Assembly: GCA_031289145.1 (NCBI GenBank)
Contig: JAITQA010000047.1
Span: 1 to 64,000 of the forward strand
Reading direction: 5' to 3'
DNA length: 64,000 nt
Origin: Dysgonamonadaceae bacterium
GTDB taxonomy: Bacteria > Bacteroidota > Bacteroidia > Bacteroidales > Azobacteroidaceae
Shown here piece after piece: positions 1 through 10,044 of the stretch. Each line of letters starts with the position of its first letter. Positions within the stretch are counted from its first letter, which is position 1. A model generated the notes under the pieces. That model worked only from the letters and a program-made list of their open reading frames with translations. It was not told the DNA's origin and made no database searches. The position numbers were made by a program, and so were the translations under genes.

Positions 1-1043
1 AATTACAATGCATTTATATTGCATTTACTCTGCATGGTAATTACATGATAATTGCATTGTCTCAAAAAACAGTACATACGGAAAAACCGGATATCCCTGT
101 ACTTCCCCGAATGCTTACGTTGAACTCAGGTGAAGTTACCAACAAAGGGATTGAAACTTCTATCCGATTGAACCCCGTCAAAACGAAAGAATGGAAAGTC
201 AGCATCGGCGCGAACTATACGCACAACGAAAACCTGCTGAAAGATTTACTCGTTGACCGAATTGGCGTAAATGGCAGTAGCGTCGTTTTCGCTCAGGTAG
301 GTCAGCCTGTCAATATCATTGCGGTGCCTGACTATGCCCGGGTACCTGAATTTGCCGATGAAGCGCAAACAATCCGCAATCCGGAGAATCTGATTGGCAA
401 GGTGATTGTCGATAAAAACACCGGTTATCCTTCCCGCGCCGTCGAAGCGTCCATTATTGGGAATACGATTCCGAAACACCGTGTGGGCGTGGATTTCAGC
501 GTAAAATACAAAGACTTCACCCTGAACAACGTGTTTGAATACCGCGGCGGATATTACTATGCTTCCATCAGTTTGGGTTCTAACCTGGATTTTACCGGAG
601 CGTCCGCCCGTTCGGCTTACTACAATCGCGAACGATTTGTTTTTCCTAACTCGGTTATCAATACCGGAACGGTTGCTAATCCCAAATATGAGGAAAATAC
701 AAACGTAACTATCTCAGACGGAGGTACGGGTTTTTGGACTAACTCGACCTATAACCGTGGAACTTATAGCAATTATGTTTATTCGGGCGATTATTGGAAA
801 TGGAGAGAATTGTCGCTTTCGTATGATGTTCCGGCTTCTTTCCTCAAGAAAACTACCAGCTCTACGATTCAGGCTGCGAGGATCAGCGTGCAGGGACGAA
901 ACTTGCTTCTCCTTACGCCAAAAAGCAATGAATATACCGACCCCGATTACAGCGCGAACGATAACAATGCTATCGGAGTTTCTACGCTCACTTCTTCACC
1001 GCCTACCCGGTATTTTGGCGGAAGTATCTCTTTTACATTCTAA
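1..1043 (+). CDS. SusC/RagA-type TonB-linked outer membrane protein, C-terminal part
   Basis: This is the C-terminal third of a SusC-family outer-membrane beta-barrel, which imports oligosaccharides or other large nutrients with a SusD-type lipoprotein. The reading frame is open to the left edge, so the listed ATG at 45 is not the true start. The segment NSGEVTNKGIETSI is the conserved late-barrel signature of the family, and the protein ends in the barrel-closing aromatic SFTF. A SusD gene follows after 17 bases, which confirms the assignment. The first 20 or so codons are odd: the DNA is AT-rich and repeats 'attgcat/aattaca' pieces, and the peptide does not look like SusC. The gene may therefore be damaged or rearranged close to the edge. 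Substrate cannot be told. Confidence 0.85.
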   Translation, partial: LQCIYIAFTLHGNYMIIALSQKTVHTEKPDIPVLPRMLTLNSGEVTNKGIETSIRLNPVKTKEWKVSIGANYTHNENLLKDLLVDRIGVNGSSVVFAQVGQPVNIIAVPDYARVPEFADEAQTIRNPENLIGKVIVDKNTGYPSRAVEASIIGNTIPKHRVGVDFSVKYKDFTLNNVFEYRGGYYYASISLGSNLDFTGASARSAYYNRERFVFPNSVINTGTVANPKYEENTNVTISDGGTGFWTNSTYNRGTYSNYVYSGDYWKWRELSLSYDVPASFLKKTTSSTIQAARISVQGRNLLLLTPKSNEYTDPDYSANDNNAIGVSTLTSSPPTRYFGGSISFTF

Positions 1044-1060
1044 GGTACAAATCAATATAA

Positions 1061-2662
1061 ATGAATATGAATATGAAAAAGTATTATAAAATAAAATTAT
1101 TTACAGTCTTAATTTTTGCAGGTCTGTTGAGCGCTTGTGATTTGGATATCAATGAGAACCCTAATAGCGCAACTTCTTCAGTCATTACGCCTGATTTGAC
1201 TTTTCCGGCAGTGGTTGCTTCCACGGTCTATAATCAGATTTATTACGGATACGCGGCGTCCGCTTATTTTGCCGGTTTTCAGGTGCCGGGCAGCGGTGTT
1301 TCCGGTTACGGAGATCAATACACATACAACTACACTTCGAGTTCTGTTACAGGAGCTTGGACGTATATCTTCGAAGGTCTCAGAGATTATAACACCATCA
1401 TCAAAAAAGCAGAGGAGGATACTAAATATGCACTCTTCGGGGGTATTTCGCATATCTTGAAAGCATATAGCTATCAATTGCTGGTCGATGCTTATGGCGA
1501 TGTGCCTTATTCCGAAGCATTGCTTGGCACTGATAATTACACGCCCAAATACGACAAAGATTCGGATGTCTATCAGTCTTTGGTTGCCGAATTGGATCAG
1601 GCGATCACAATTATTAAAACCAATCAAGACAAAGTGGGCGACGGCGTCCTTGCTTTAACCGGCGTAAACGATCCTGTTTTTGCCGGAAGCCTAAGCAAAT
1701 GGATTCAGTTTGCAAATAATATTAAACTCCGTTTATTAGTCCGGGCGCAAGGTTCGAACATCGATTCTTTCGTTCAGGATGCTTTTTCCAAATTTTCGGC
1801 GGAAGGATTTCTGAAAGAAGATGTTTTTGTCGATCCGGGTTATAATGCAAATTCCCAGCAGAATCCCTATTGGACGCTTTATCACAGCAGTGTAGCTGGT
1901 GTGGCGCCTCAGAGTGCCCAATATTTTATACCGTCGAAATACGTATTCTCGTTCTACAACGGAGCAAAATTAACCGACAATTTCCGCGGAGCTTTGGTCT
2001 ATAAAGGATTTCCAAATACGCCAAGCGGGCGGTTAGCCGACGAAACCAATAATCCTGCTTCTACGCGTGCTATATGGTTTATCGGTACCGGAACCGGAAC
2101 TGCTTCTTCCGATGCAAAAGGAATTTTGAAAAGCCGTTCGGCGCCTGCGCCTTTGTTTTTCGCTGCCAACATTTATTTTCTGCTTGCCGAAGCTGCATTG
2201 ACAGGTCATGCGCTCGATGGTGATGTGAAGACTAATTTTGAGAAAGGTATCACCGCTTCTTTTGCTTTCCTCGCCTTGAGCGGAACCTCTACCACACTGT
2301 CCAATGTTAGCGCCGATGTGCAGACTTACCTGAACGATAATGCAGGCAATTACCTTGTCAATATTGATTTGGCCGATTCGAACGAGAAGAAGTTAGAAGC
2401 TATTATCACCCAAAAATATATAGCGCTGAATATCCTCGATTCCAATGAGGCATGGAATGAATTCAAAAGAACGGCTTACCCAAAAATCAGCAGCGGCACA
2501 GACCCTATTTATACTTTTGTGTCCATTGATTCGCAATCCACTCACGCAGACGGGCTTCCGGTAAGGCTGGTTTATCCGCAATCGGAATATAACCTGAACG
2601 GAGATAATGTGCCCAAAATTACGAATGCTTATTCAAATCCGATATTCTGGGACAAAGATTAA
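1061..2662 (+). CDS. SusD/RagB-family nutrient-binding outer membrane lipoprotein
   Basis: A surface lipoprotein that caps the SusC barrel and captures substrate. The N-terminus has a signal peptide with a lipobox (LLSAC, Cys at about residue 26) followed by DLDINENPN, a start typical of the SusD-like group with 'NxNPN' after the lipobox. Length (533 aa) fits the family, and the body carries TPR-like helices such as the segment around ILKAYSYQLLVDAYGDVPYSEAL. Several in-frame ATGs (MNMNMKK) make the exact start uncertain by four codons. It lies between the SusC gene and a DUF1735 lipoprotein gene in one transcription unit. The lack of nearby intact glycosidase genes leaves the substrate unknown. 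Confidence 0.93.
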   Translation: MNMNMKKYYKIKLFTVLIFAGLLSACDLDINENPNSATSSVITPDLTFPAVVASTVYNQIYYGYAASAYFAGFQVPGSGVSGYGDQYTYNYTSSSVTGAWTYIFEGLRDYNTIIKKAEEDTKYALFGGISHILKAYSYQLLVDAYGDVPYSEALLGTDNYTPKYDKDSDVYQSLVAELDQAITIIKTNQDKVGDGVLALTGVNDPVFAGSLSKWIQFANNIKLRLLVRAQGSNIDSFVQDAFSKFSAEGFLKEDVFVDPGYNANSQQNPYWTLYHSSVAGVAPQSAQYFIPSKYVFSFYNGAKLTDNFRGALVYKGFPNTPSGRLADETNNPASTRAIWFIGTGTGTASSDAKGILKSRSAPAPLFFAANIYFLLAEAALTGHALDGDVKTNFEKGITASFAFLALSGTSTTLSNVSADVQTYLNDNAGNYLVNIDLADSNEKKLEAIITQKYIALNILDSNEAWNEFKRTAYPKISSGTDPIYTFVSIDSQSTHADGLPVRLVYPQSEYNLNGDNVPKITNAYSNPIFWDKD

Positions 2663-2689
2663 TTTATAAATTTTTAATTAGACAAAAAA

Positions 2690-3532
2690 ATGAAAAATAT
2701 TCAATATTATTTATTTGCGATTTTGGTAATAAGTTTTACCTCTTGTTTGAATGGAGACCCTGTATTTGAAGACGGGGGTTCTGCCGGAATTGTCGAATTA
2801 GACCTTGCCGCAAGAACTACCTCAACTGCTTATGCAGTCAGAACCAATGTGATCGAAGTGGAAGATGCCGTCGAATTGCCGGTCATTGTAAACTATACCG
2901 GCGTAAACGGCGCTCCCCAAGATGTACAAGTTACCCTGTCAATCGACGATGCAATTATTTCTACTTACGGAGGAGGACTCACGGTTTTACCCGCAGCTTA
3001 CTACGAACTTCCGGCTTCCAATGTTGTAACGATTCCGAAAGGGCAGAAAAAAGCCACTTATACCATTAAGTTGAAACCCAAGCTTTTTGACCTTACCAAG
3101 TCTTATGCGTTGGGCGTAAAGATTGTCGGCGCTACCGCAGGTACGGTTAGCGGAAACTATTCCGCAGGCGTATATTCCATTCCGGTAAAAAGTCCGTGGG
3201 AAGGAAGCTACAACGTACATTATAAATGGTATGCCGGTGGCGGTTACGGTACCACAGACGAAGAATACGACGAAACAGGAATTACGCTCACTACTGCCGG
3301 TCCGGGCGTGGTCGAAGCAAGATACGTTGGCGTTTGGTTCAGCGGATGGACACGCTATACGTTCTATCCCAATAATACGATTGGGGTTGCGGCTTATAGC
3401 GGTTCTACCCTCGCTACCACGGTGATCGAAAGTTCGGCAGATCCCGATAACCTGACTTTCAAGGTTAAATGGAGCTTCCCTGCTTCCAATGGTTATGTAT
3501 TGGAAGAAACTTATGTGAAAACAGGCGATTGA
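2690..3532 (+). CDS. DUF1735-type lipoprotein of the SusCD locus
   Basis: A 280-residue lipoprotein with a signal peptide and lipobox (SFTSC, Cys at about residue 19). The N-terminal half matches the DUF1735 layout: a beta-rich domain with phrases such as VEDAVELPVIVNYTG and VTIPKGQKKATYTIKLKP, then a second beta-rich part from about residue 165 starting with SPWEGSYNVHYKWY. Proteins of this kind are encoded next to SusCD pairs and are thought to be surface glycan-binding accessory proteins. It starts 27 bases after the SusD gene and is the last gene before a strong hairpin, so it ends the operon. Specificity is unknown. Confidence 0.8.
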   Translation: MKNIQYYLFAILVISFTSCLNGDPVFEDGGSAGIVELDLAARTTSTAYAVRTNVIEVEDAVELPVIVNYTGVNGAPQDVQVTLSIDDAIISTYGGGLTVLPAAYYELPASNVVTIPKGQKKATYTIKLKPKLFDLTKSYALGVKIVGATAGTVSGNYSAGVYSIPVKSPWEGSYNVHYKWYAGGGYGTTDEEYDETGITLTTAGPGVVEARYVGVWFSGWTRYTFYPNNTIGVAAYSGSTLATTVIESSADPDNLTFKVKWSFPASNGYVLEETYVKTGD

Positions 3533-3561
3533 CCCTGTGATTTAAATTAAACGCTAATGAA

Positions 3562-3597
3562 GAAGAGGCTGTTCTCCAAAAATAGAACAGCCTCTTC
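3562..3597 (+). terminator. Hairpin terminator of the SusCD operon
   Basis: A perfect 14-base inverted repeat (gaagaggctgttct / agaacagcctcttc) with an 8-base loop lies 30 bases after the DUF1735 stop codon. There is no long T run after it. The stem strength and position support a terminator. It also marks the left border of the gene-remnant region. Confidence 0.7.
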
Positions 3598-3612
3598 CTT
3601 GAAGGATATTGA

Positions 3613-4314
3613 TTCTTTTGGAATATTCAAAATAAATGGGACTGGACGCAGCAAAATCCGGTTATCCGGTTGGATTTCAGCGGACTTGCGTACAGTAATA
3701 GTGATGAACTGATTGTATCGTTGACTGAGTTTATGGACGGAGCAGCCGGAAAACACAACTTGTCATTAAGCAAGACCGCTTTGCCTGATAAATTCGGCGA
3801 ATTGATAGAAAAACTGCATCAATCCACAGGACAGCAGGTAGTTGTTTTGGTTGACGAATACGACAAACCCATCACTGACCATTTGTCGAATCCGGAGACA
3901 ATGAAAGCGAATCAAAAAATCCTCCACGATTTCTACCAGGTGCTGAAAGCAGCCGACGAACATATCCGTTTCGTGTTCATGACCGGCGTGTCCAAATTTT
4001 CCGGGCTTTCGATCTTTTCGGCTTTGAATAGCCTGAATGATATCACATTAAATTATAAATATGCTTCAATATGCGGTTATACGCAAGAAGAATTAGAGCG
4101 CAACTTTACGGAATATTTAGATGATGTTGCCCAATACCTTTCCATGAACAAAGAAGAGTTGCTGAATGAAATTCGCATCAGACACAATGGCTATTCGTGG
4201 GACGGAAGAAGTGGGGAACTAAAAATTAATAAGGTGAGCGTTTTAGAAAAAGAAATTTTATTCCTTTGTTTTTTCATGTTGTGTCGAATACGCAAATCAA
4301 ACATCGTTGGGTAA
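3613..4314 (+). pseudogene. Truncated AAA-ATPase-like / DUF1703-type protein
   Basis: The frame encodes the middle of the AAA-ATPase_like family, whose members join a P-loop NTPase to a C-terminal PD-(D/E)XK nuclease-like domain. Visible family landmarks are W-DW...PVIRLDF, the Walker B-like VVVLVDEYDKPI, FVFMTGVSKFSGLSIFSALN and RIRHNGYSWDG. The Walker A part is absent: the frame meets a stop at 3610 right after the SusCD terminator hairpin. The C-terminal nuclease part is also absent, because homology stops near RSG (about 4215) and the rest is unrelated sequence. The ORF-track start is an internal TTG. Both ends are lost, so this is a decayed fragment. Full-length relatives are often multicopy in Bacteroidales. 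Confidence 0.85.
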
Positions 4315-4402
4315 TAAATATTTAGTTGCCCCGATGGTGACGCTGGAAAACAAACGGATGGTGAAACTCCCACAAGGAAAATGGAAAGACGACCAAAAAT
4401 AT
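4280..4402 (+). pseudogene. Short remnant resembling the C-terminus of a glycoside hydrolase (GH31-like)
   Basis: In the frame later used by the TonB receptor ORF, the peptide contains SLGNKYLVAPMV, then KRMVKLPQGKWKDD. This resembles the 'LGDxLLVAPV...VxLPxGxW' segment near the end of the catalytic domain of GH31-type glycosidases. Only about 40 codons remain, with no matching sequence upstream or downstream. It follows directly on the truncated AAA-ATPase-like fragment. This supports a decay or deletion junction, possibly of a glycosidase that once belonged to the SusCD locus. The assignment rests on a short motif and is tentative. Confidence 0.45.
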
Positions 4403-4434
4403 CATATTCTTCTACATATTTTCCAATTTTTTTA

Positions 4435-4443
4435 TATCTTTGC
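4435..4443 (+). promoter_or_regulatory. Promoter -7 element (TAtcTTTGC)
   Basis: The Bacteroidota -7 motif TAnnTTTG is present as tatctttgc 28 bases before the ATG at 4472. It supports that ATG, rather than the TTG at 4307, as the start of the TonB receptor gene. Confidence 0.65.
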
Positions 4444-4471
4444 ATGGTTTAATACAAAAAAGACATTATTT

Positions 4472-6538
4472 ATGAGGACTATATTTTGGGGAATTTTTGC
4501 GTTGCTGTGTATTAATCTGTCTGCTAATGAGCTTGATACTTTAAAAACTAATCCGGTACTGTTAGACGAAGTAGTTATCCGGTCATTCAAATACGACGCC
4601 GGTATTCGCACACTTCCGGTATCGGTCTCTGTTATCGACCGGCTTACAATCGAAAATCAACATATCACGGGCGTAAAAGACATCGGTATTTTCGTTCCCA
4701 ACCTGTTCATGCCTGACTATGGCTCTAAACTGACGTCGCCGGTTTATATCCGGGGAATCGGCTCCAAAATCAATGCACCGTCCGTCGGTTTATATGTCGA
4801 TGGTATTCCGTATTTCGAAAAATCCGCTTTCGACTTCGACCTGAACGAGATAGATTATATAGAAGTGCTCAGAGGGCCGCAAGGAACCTTATTCGGCCGC
4901 AATACCATGGGAGGAGTTATCAATATCTACACCAAATCACCCTTAGTTTACCGGGAAACTTTACTTTCCGCTTCTCTCGGAAATTATGCAAACAGAAATG
5001 CTACCTTTGCGCATTATGGTAAAATTAACGCCGCTTCCGGTTACGCCGTCGCGGGTAATTACAACCATTCGGGGGGCTATTTTACAAATCGCTACTCCGG
5101 GAAAAAATCCGATGAATCCGACTCCGGCAGCGGGCGGGTACGCTTGGACTGGCGCCTGAAAGACAACCTTATCCTGAAACTAATGAGTACACTGGATTAC
5201 TCAGACCAGGGCGGTTATCCGTATGCCCTCGTCGACCCTGTCACCAAACAAACGGGAGATGTCAATTACGACGATTTCAGTTCCTATAAACGTACGATTT
5301 CTTCCACCGGAGCCACATTGACTTATCTGACCAATCATTTTAGCCTGAACAGCCAGACGGCGTTTCAATATCTTTCCGATGAACAGGGAATAGACCAGGA
5401 TTTTTCAGCGTCCTCCGTCTATTTCGCCATCCAGAATCAAACGCAATCGACTGTTTCACAGGAAATAAATATAAAATCAGCTGGTAATGGCAGGTATAAA
5501 TGGCTGTTCGGAACATTCGCTTTCCATCAAGCCATTGACAATGAAGTTATTCTGAATTATAAAACGCAGAATTATTCAACACAGAAACTATATGATATCC
5601 CTACTTCCGGTATCTCTTTTTATCATCAGTCGACACTGAATGACTTGTTTACGGAGCGACTCTCTCTTTTGTTGGGAATAAGATATGATTACGAAAAATC
5701 TGCCAATGATTATCTGGCTTATAAGAATACGGCAACGCAGCACGATCAGACGGATGCGTTTTTCAGCAAACTGAAATTCGGCCAGTTAACGCCAAAAATA
5801 GCTTTGCAGTATACATTTCCGGACTTGCACACACTGTATGCTTCCGCCTCCAAAGGGTATAAGACCGGCGGATTCAATTCCTCTTTTGAACAGGATGAAG
5901 ACCGCTCATTCGACCCGGAATACAGTTGGAACTACGAAGTTGGCGCCAAACTGCAATTCCTCGAAAACCGGCTGAGAGCCGAAATCTGTCTGTTCTATAT
6001 CGACTGGAAAAACCAGCAAATCTATCAACCGCTTCCCAGCGGAAGAGGACAAATGCTGAAGAATGCAGGACGTTCGGAAAGCAAAGGCGCTGAAGTCAGC
6101 CTGCAAGCCACTGTTTTCGACGGTTTTACACTGTTTTCCAATTGGGGGTATACACGTGCGGTATTCATAGAACACAAAAACGATACGCTTGATTACTCCG
6201 GTAAACACCTGCCGTTGGTACCTTCCCATACATTTGTAGCCGGAAGCGATTATCAAATCCCGTTAACCGGAAAGACCATCGACCGCTTGTCGGTAAATCT
6301 CAATTATACCGGCGCCGGGCGCCTCTACTGGAACGAAGACAATGCCGTTTCTCAGGACTATTACGGACAATTGAACGGAAAAGTCTCCCTCACAAAAGGA
6401 ATCGCTACACTTTCGGTCTGGGCGAGAAACCTGACCGATACAAATTTTACCACCTATTATTTTAAAACAGGCGGTAAAGAATATGCGCAAAAAGGGAAAC
6501 CTTTTACTATCGGAGCAAGTATTAGTATCTGTTTATAA
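4472..6538 (+). CDS. TonB-dependent outer membrane receptor
   Basis: A 688-residue outer-membrane receptor with a signal peptide, a plug domain and a 22-strand-type barrel. The plug shows [18 protein letters not shown] and the conserved [20 protein letters not shown]. The barrel end carries the typical '[11 protein letters not shown]' segment and closes with an aromatic-rich strand. There is no N-terminal carboxypeptidase-like domain, so it is not of the SusC type. The plug resembles receptors for iron complexes and other small ligands, but the ligand cannot be told. The start was moved from the track's TTG at 4307 to ATG 4472, because a promoter motif and a signal peptide fit there and the upstream frame is gene-remnant sequence. 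ispH follows after 23 bases. Confidence 0.9.
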   Translation: MRTIFWGIFALLCINLSANELDTLKTNPVLLDEVVIRSFKYDAGIRTLPVSVSVIDRLTIENQHITGVKDIGIFVPNLFMPDYGSKLTSPVYIRGIGSKINAPSVGLYVDGIPYFEKSAFDFDLNEIDYIEVLRGPQGTLFGRNTMGGVINIYTKSPLVYRETLLSASLGNYANRNATFAHYGKINAASGYAVAGNYNHSGGYFTNRYSGKKSDESDSGSGRVRLDWRLKDNLILKLMSTLDYSDQGGYPYALVDPVTKQTGDVNYDDFSSYKRTISSTGATLTYLTNHFSLNSQTAFQYLSDEQGIDQDFSASSVYFAIQNQTQSTVSQEINIKSAGNGRYKWLFGTFAFHQAIDNEVILNYKTQNYSTQKLYDIPTSGISFYHQSTLNDLFTERLSLLLGIRYDYEKSANDYLAYKNTATQHDQTDAFFSKLKFGQLTPKIALQYTFPDLHTLYASASKGYKTGGFNSSFEQDEDRSFDPEYSWNYEVGAKLQFLENRLRAEICLFYIDWKNQQIYQPLPSGRGQMLKNAGRSESKGAEVSLQATVFDGFTLFSNWGYTRAVFIEHKNDTLDYSGKHLPLVPSHTFVAGSDYQIPLTGKTIDRLSVNLNYTGAGRLYWNEDNAVSQDYYGQLNGKVSLTKGIATLSVWARNLTDTNFTTYYFKTGGKEYAQKGKPFTIGASISICL

Positions 6539-6561
6539 ATGAGCTGATAAATACAAAATTT

Positions 6562-7437
6562 GTGCGGATAATTGAAATAGACCAAAGTTCCGGCTTCTGT
6601 TTTGGCGTAGTAAATGCCATAACGCATGCTGAAAAAGAATTGGCAACCGGAGAAGAACTCTACTGTTTGGGTGATATTGTTCATAACAGTCAGGAAGTGG
6701 CTCGTTTGCAAAAAAAAGGCCTGCACACAATCAGTCATGCGCAATTAAATGGCATGCATCATAAAAAAGTGTTGCTGCGTGCGCATGGAGAACCGCCGTC
6801 CACTTATGAAATGGCTGCTGAAAACGATATCCGCATCATTGACGCGACTTGCCCTGTTGTGTTGCAATTGCAAAAGAAGATATTGAAATATTTCAAAAAT
6901 ACGGAAGAAGATACTGCACAAATTGTAATTTTTGGAAAGCTCGGCCATGCCGAAGTCAATGGTTTGGTTGGACAAACCGGTGGTAAAGCGCTTGTAATTG
7001 AGAAAAAATCCGATTTGGTATCCTTGGATTTCAACAAAGATATTTATTTATTTTCCCAGACTACCATGTCGGTCGATGATTTCAGTGCGATAGTAGAAGA
7101 AATTCAGCGCAGGATAAATCCGGAAGTCAGGTTCGAATATTTTGATACGATATGCCGGCAAGTAGCCAATCGAATTCCAAATATCCGAGAATTTGCCTCC
7201 CGCCACGACCTGATCCTTTTTGTGGCCGGAGAAAAAAGTTCTAATGGCAAAGTTCTGTTCGGAGAATGTAAAAAAGCCAACCCCAATGCTCGCCTTATTT
7301 CAGGTCCCGACGACATAGATACCTGCTGGCTGGAAAATGTAGCATCCGTCGGAATCTGCGGAGCCACTTCCACCCCCAAATGGTTGATGGAAGAGGTTGC
7401 AAAAATCATAGCCGAATTTGGGGAAACACTTAGATAA
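6562..7437 (+). CDS. ispH: 4-hydroxy-3-methylbut-2-enyl diphosphate reductase
   Basis: IspH (LytB) is the last enzyme of the MEP isoprenoid pathway. It reduces HMBPP to IPP and DMAPP with an iron-sulfur cluster. The three cluster cysteines are visible in SGFCFGV, DATCPVV and [11 protein letters not shown], together with the substrate-binding GDIVHN and RAHGEPP motifs. At 291 aa the protein has the usual length. Translation starts at a GTG at 6562: no in-frame ATG lies close upstream, and [15 protein letters not shown] aligns with the normal N-terminus. The gene follows the TonB receptor by 23 bases. Its end overlaps the convergent batE gene by 8 bases. Confidence 0.96.
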   Translation: MRIIEIDQSSGFCFGVVNAITHAEKELATGEELYCLGDIVHNSQEVARLQKKGLHTISHAQLNGMHHKKVLLRAHGEPPSTYEMAAENDIRIIDATCPVVLQLQKKILKYFKNTEEDTAQIVIFGKLGHAEVNGLVGQTGGKALVIEKKSDLVSLDFNKDIYLFSQTTMSVDDFSAIVEEIQRRINPEVRFEYFDTICRQVANRIPNIREFASRHDLILFVAGEKSSNGKVLFGECKKANPNARLISGPDDIDTCWLENVASVGICGATSTPKWLMEEVAKIIAEFGETLR

Positions 7438-8176
7438 TTTCAATCTCTGTTTTCTTGATCCATCCGACATTACCATCAGCCGTTTCAATCTTGCTCCATT
7501 CGCCTAAACTGCTTTCAACTTGCACCTTAGTACCTTCATGCAGAATAAATAAGTCCGTACCGCTATTATCCGGCGAATTTTTTATAGTGGTGGTCTGGAC
7601 ATAAATAATTGCCGTATTTCGTTGTGTCAATTTCTTCTTTTGGCTGTATGCAAAAACATTTCCGACAATGACAAATACCAATAAGCAGATACCGGCATAG
7701 AATCCCAGTTTTTTAATTCCGATTCTACGAGAAAAGAAAAAGAGAAATAAGCCCGCAATCATCAAAATGAACGAAACAATACTGAAATAACTCCAATCGT
7801 CCGTACTCATCAGGTTCATCAAGTTCTGAAACCATTCCGTGAGGAAAAATTCTCCTACCGGTTCTATTTTATCAACGGTTTTCAAGCGTGCTATCTCCAA
7901 ATTAAAACGAATATCCCGATCGGCGGGATTAAGTAAATGCGCACGTTCGTAATTCAGGATACTTGGGCCGATTTTATTTAGTTTATAGTAACAGTTACCG
8001 ATATTATAATAGACGGCGGCAGAAACGCCTTTGTCTTTCAAGGCTTGCTCGTACAACTGAAGCGCACCTGAAAAATCGTTTTTACCGTACGCTTCATTTG
8101 CTTGTTGCAAAATATCCTGTGCCGAAAGGGTAATCGTTGTGAACAGAACCGTTATCAAAATGAAAAACTGTTTCAT
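7430..8176 (-). CDS. batE: BatE: TPR and SH3-type aerotolerance protein
   Basis: Last gene of the bat (Bacteroides aerotolerance) operon. After a signal peptide come TPR repeats (about residues 20-105, with [13 protein letters not shown]), two transmembrane segments (about 125-180), and a C-terminal bacterial SH3-like domain ([25 protein letters not shown]). The SH3-like part suggests envelope interaction. The ATG at 8176 is preferred over that at 8182, because the ribosome-binding sequence aaggagg lies 9 bases before it and only 3 before the other. It follows batD by 14 bases and overlaps convergent ispH by 8 bases. Confidence 0.88.
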   Translation of the reverse strand: MKQFFILITVLFTTITLSAQDILQQANEAYGKNDFSGALQLYEQALKDKGVSAAVYYNIGNCYYKLNKIGPSILNYERAHLLNPADRDIRFNLEIARLKTVDKIEPVGEFFLTEWFQNLMNLMSTDDWSYFSIVSFILMIAGLFLFFFSRRIGIKKLGFYAGICLLVFVIVGNVFAYSQKKKLTQRNTAIIYVQTTTIKNSPDNSGTDLFILHEGTKVQVESSLGEWSKIETADGNVGWIKKTEIEII

Positions 8177-8190
8177 AATCATTTTCCTCC

Positions 8191-10026
8191 TTATTTTTTA
8201 ATTGTACTTTCCATTTTATCAATCGCCTGAACAGTAGAATTATATAATTCATCCATTGTTCCATTTCCCTGAGCAGGTGCAAACCGTGCAAATTCCGCCG
8301 TATCAAGAATATTCCTGAAATCACTGATCAGCGTCTCTTCGGCGCCGTAGCGGGTCAGGTCATCTTCTACATTGTCTTTGGTCAGCGCCGAAACGGGAAT
8401 GTTCAGTTTATCGCTCAGATAGCCCCAAACCGCCTTCAGTATTTCATCGTAGAAAGCCTCTTTTTTATTTTCCCGCAGATATTTGGCAGCTGTTTTTAAG
8501 CGTTTGGCTGCTACTTTATTCGCTTTTTTCGTTCTGACTAACGCAATATTAGCATTTTCGGCTGCTTGTTTACGGTAAACAATAAACAAAATGATAAACA
8601 CCAGCGCCGGGATAATATAAAACAGTGCGTAATTGAATGTTCCATAGAAGAAAGTTCCTTTATGAAAATGGTAATTTTCCGTTTGGATATAACGAATATC
8701 TTTTCCTAAGAAACGCACGTCCTGTTTATTACCGGAATTGATAATCGGCGCTGCGCCGCCGCTCCCTGCTTCACCTTGCGTTACATGAAGCGTATATTCG
8801 TCGGTTCTTAAAGTTTTATATGTCCCTGTTTTCAAGTCGAAGAAAGAAAACTCGGTCGGAGGGATGGTAAAATCGCCCGCATACCGGGGAATTGCATTGT
8901 ATTCAATCGTTTTAGTTCCGCTAACGCCTGAAGCGCTAACTTTAGGTGTTGTATTCACAACCGGGTCAAATACATCAAAATCATTCGGGAATAGGATTTC
9001 AGGGTTTTTGACCAATTTGATATTCCCGTTTCCGGAAATAGTCACTTTGACGGTAAGCGCGTCATTCGACTTTAAATTGCTTGTACTAATGGAAGAAGTC
9101 ATCTTATAATCCCCTACAGCGCCGGTAAACGAGGCCGGTTTGCCGGGAGGAAGCGGTTTTACATCAATTGTGGAAGGCGAAGAAGTCAAGGTCTTTTTGA
9201 CATTCGTATAAGTATCAAACATGTCAAAAATACTTCTCACCCTTTGTTGGGAACGCACCTGTATAATTGCCTCAAATTTCCCGGCGCCAATAGGAATTTT
9301 TCCGGAATGTTGCGGATACAAAATAGTTTGTTTCAAAACCAATGTCTGGTAATTGCGTCCGTTGTAACTTTCCAAACTCAATTGTGCATTTTTAGGCAGT
9401 TCTATTTCTTGGGAAATAAAACCTTCAAACTCAGGAAATTTTGCGCTTTCAAAATTAGCAATATTCACCAAGGTAAAAAGTTTGAAAGTGACTAAGAAGC
9501 CTTCATTTTCATAAACAGAATTTTTGGATATTTGCATTCTTACAAAAATTTCTTCATTTCCCACAGCAGCAGAACCGGAGGGATTGGCCGTTTGGCCGGA
9601 ATTTCCTTGATTAGAGGAGGCCGGAGGCGTCTGATCCGCAGGCAATACTTTGATTGTCAAGGATTCCGATTTATATTCGCTATTGCCCACTTTTATCGTT
9701 GCCGGTGGAATCGTAAAGGTGCCTTCATTTTTTGCCAATAATACAAAAATGTGTGATTCCGAATATTGAGATGATGCCACGCCATTGTCAAAGACAGCGG
9801 AAGTACCTTGTTGAAGGGTATTAAATAAAACTTCAAAATCCTTTGTATCGGGGAATTTAAATTCTTTACCCATTTCTCCTTCGGTATTCAGGGTGTAAGT
9901 CAAGCGAAATTGTTGGTTGACAGCCACTACTTTTTCCGAACTTGCCTTGAAAGTGATATTCTTCTGAGACCAAACCTGTATACTTCCCAGAAAGAGTACT
10001 GTACATAAGAATATGAACTTTCTCAT
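8191..10026 (-). CDS. batD: BatD: membrane-anchored aerotolerance protein
   Basis: A 611-residue BatD-family protein. It has a signal peptide, a large extracytoplasmic beta-rich region, a transmembrane helix at about residues 460-480 (YALFYIIPALVFIILFIVY) and a helical cytoplasmic tail. Motifs such as FEVLFNTLQQGTS and YTLNTEGEMGKEFKFPD fit the family. It is encoded between batC and batE, the usual order. The Bat proteins are believed to form an envelope complex with MoxR and DUF58 partners. The molecular role is not settled, although loss of bat genes has been linked to oxygen and stress sensitivity. Confidence 0.9.
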   Translation of the reverse strand: MRKFIFLCTVLFLGSIQVWSQKNITFKASSEKVVAVNQQFRLTYTLNTEGEMGKEFKFPDTKDFEVLFNTLQQGTSAVFDNGVASSQYSESHIFVLLAKNEGTFTIPPATIKVGNSEYKSESLTIKVLPADQTPPASSNQGNSGQTANPSGSAAVGNEEIFVRMQISKNSVYENEGFLVTFKLFTLVNIANFESAKFPEFEGFISQEIELPKNAQLSLESYNGRNYQTLVLKQTILYPQHSGKIPIGAGKFEAIIQVRSQQRVRSIFDMFDTYTNVKKTLTSSPSTIDVKPLPPGKPASFTGAVGDYKMTSSISTSNLKSNDALTVKVTISGNGNIKLVKNPEILFPNDFDVFDPVVNTTPKVSASGVSGTKTIEYNAIPRYAGDFTIPPTEFSFFDLKTGTYKTLRTDEYTLHVTQGEAGSGGAAPIINSGNKQDVRFLGKDIRYIQTENYHFHKGTFFYGTFNYALFYIIPALVFIILFIVYRKQAAENANIALVRTKKANKVAAKRLKTAAKYLRENKKEAFYDEILKAVWGYLSDKLNIPVSALTKDNVEDDLTRYGAEETLISDFRNILDTAEFARFAPAQGNGTMDELYNSTVQAIDKMESTIKK

Positions 10027-10044
10027 CTTATTTTATTATTATTG

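Noticed and set aside
1178-1627. 149-residue minus-strand ORF opposite the SusD gene, and similar long shadow ORFs elsewhere
   Set aside because: They lie fully antisense to well-supported genes, lack family motifs and have no promoters.
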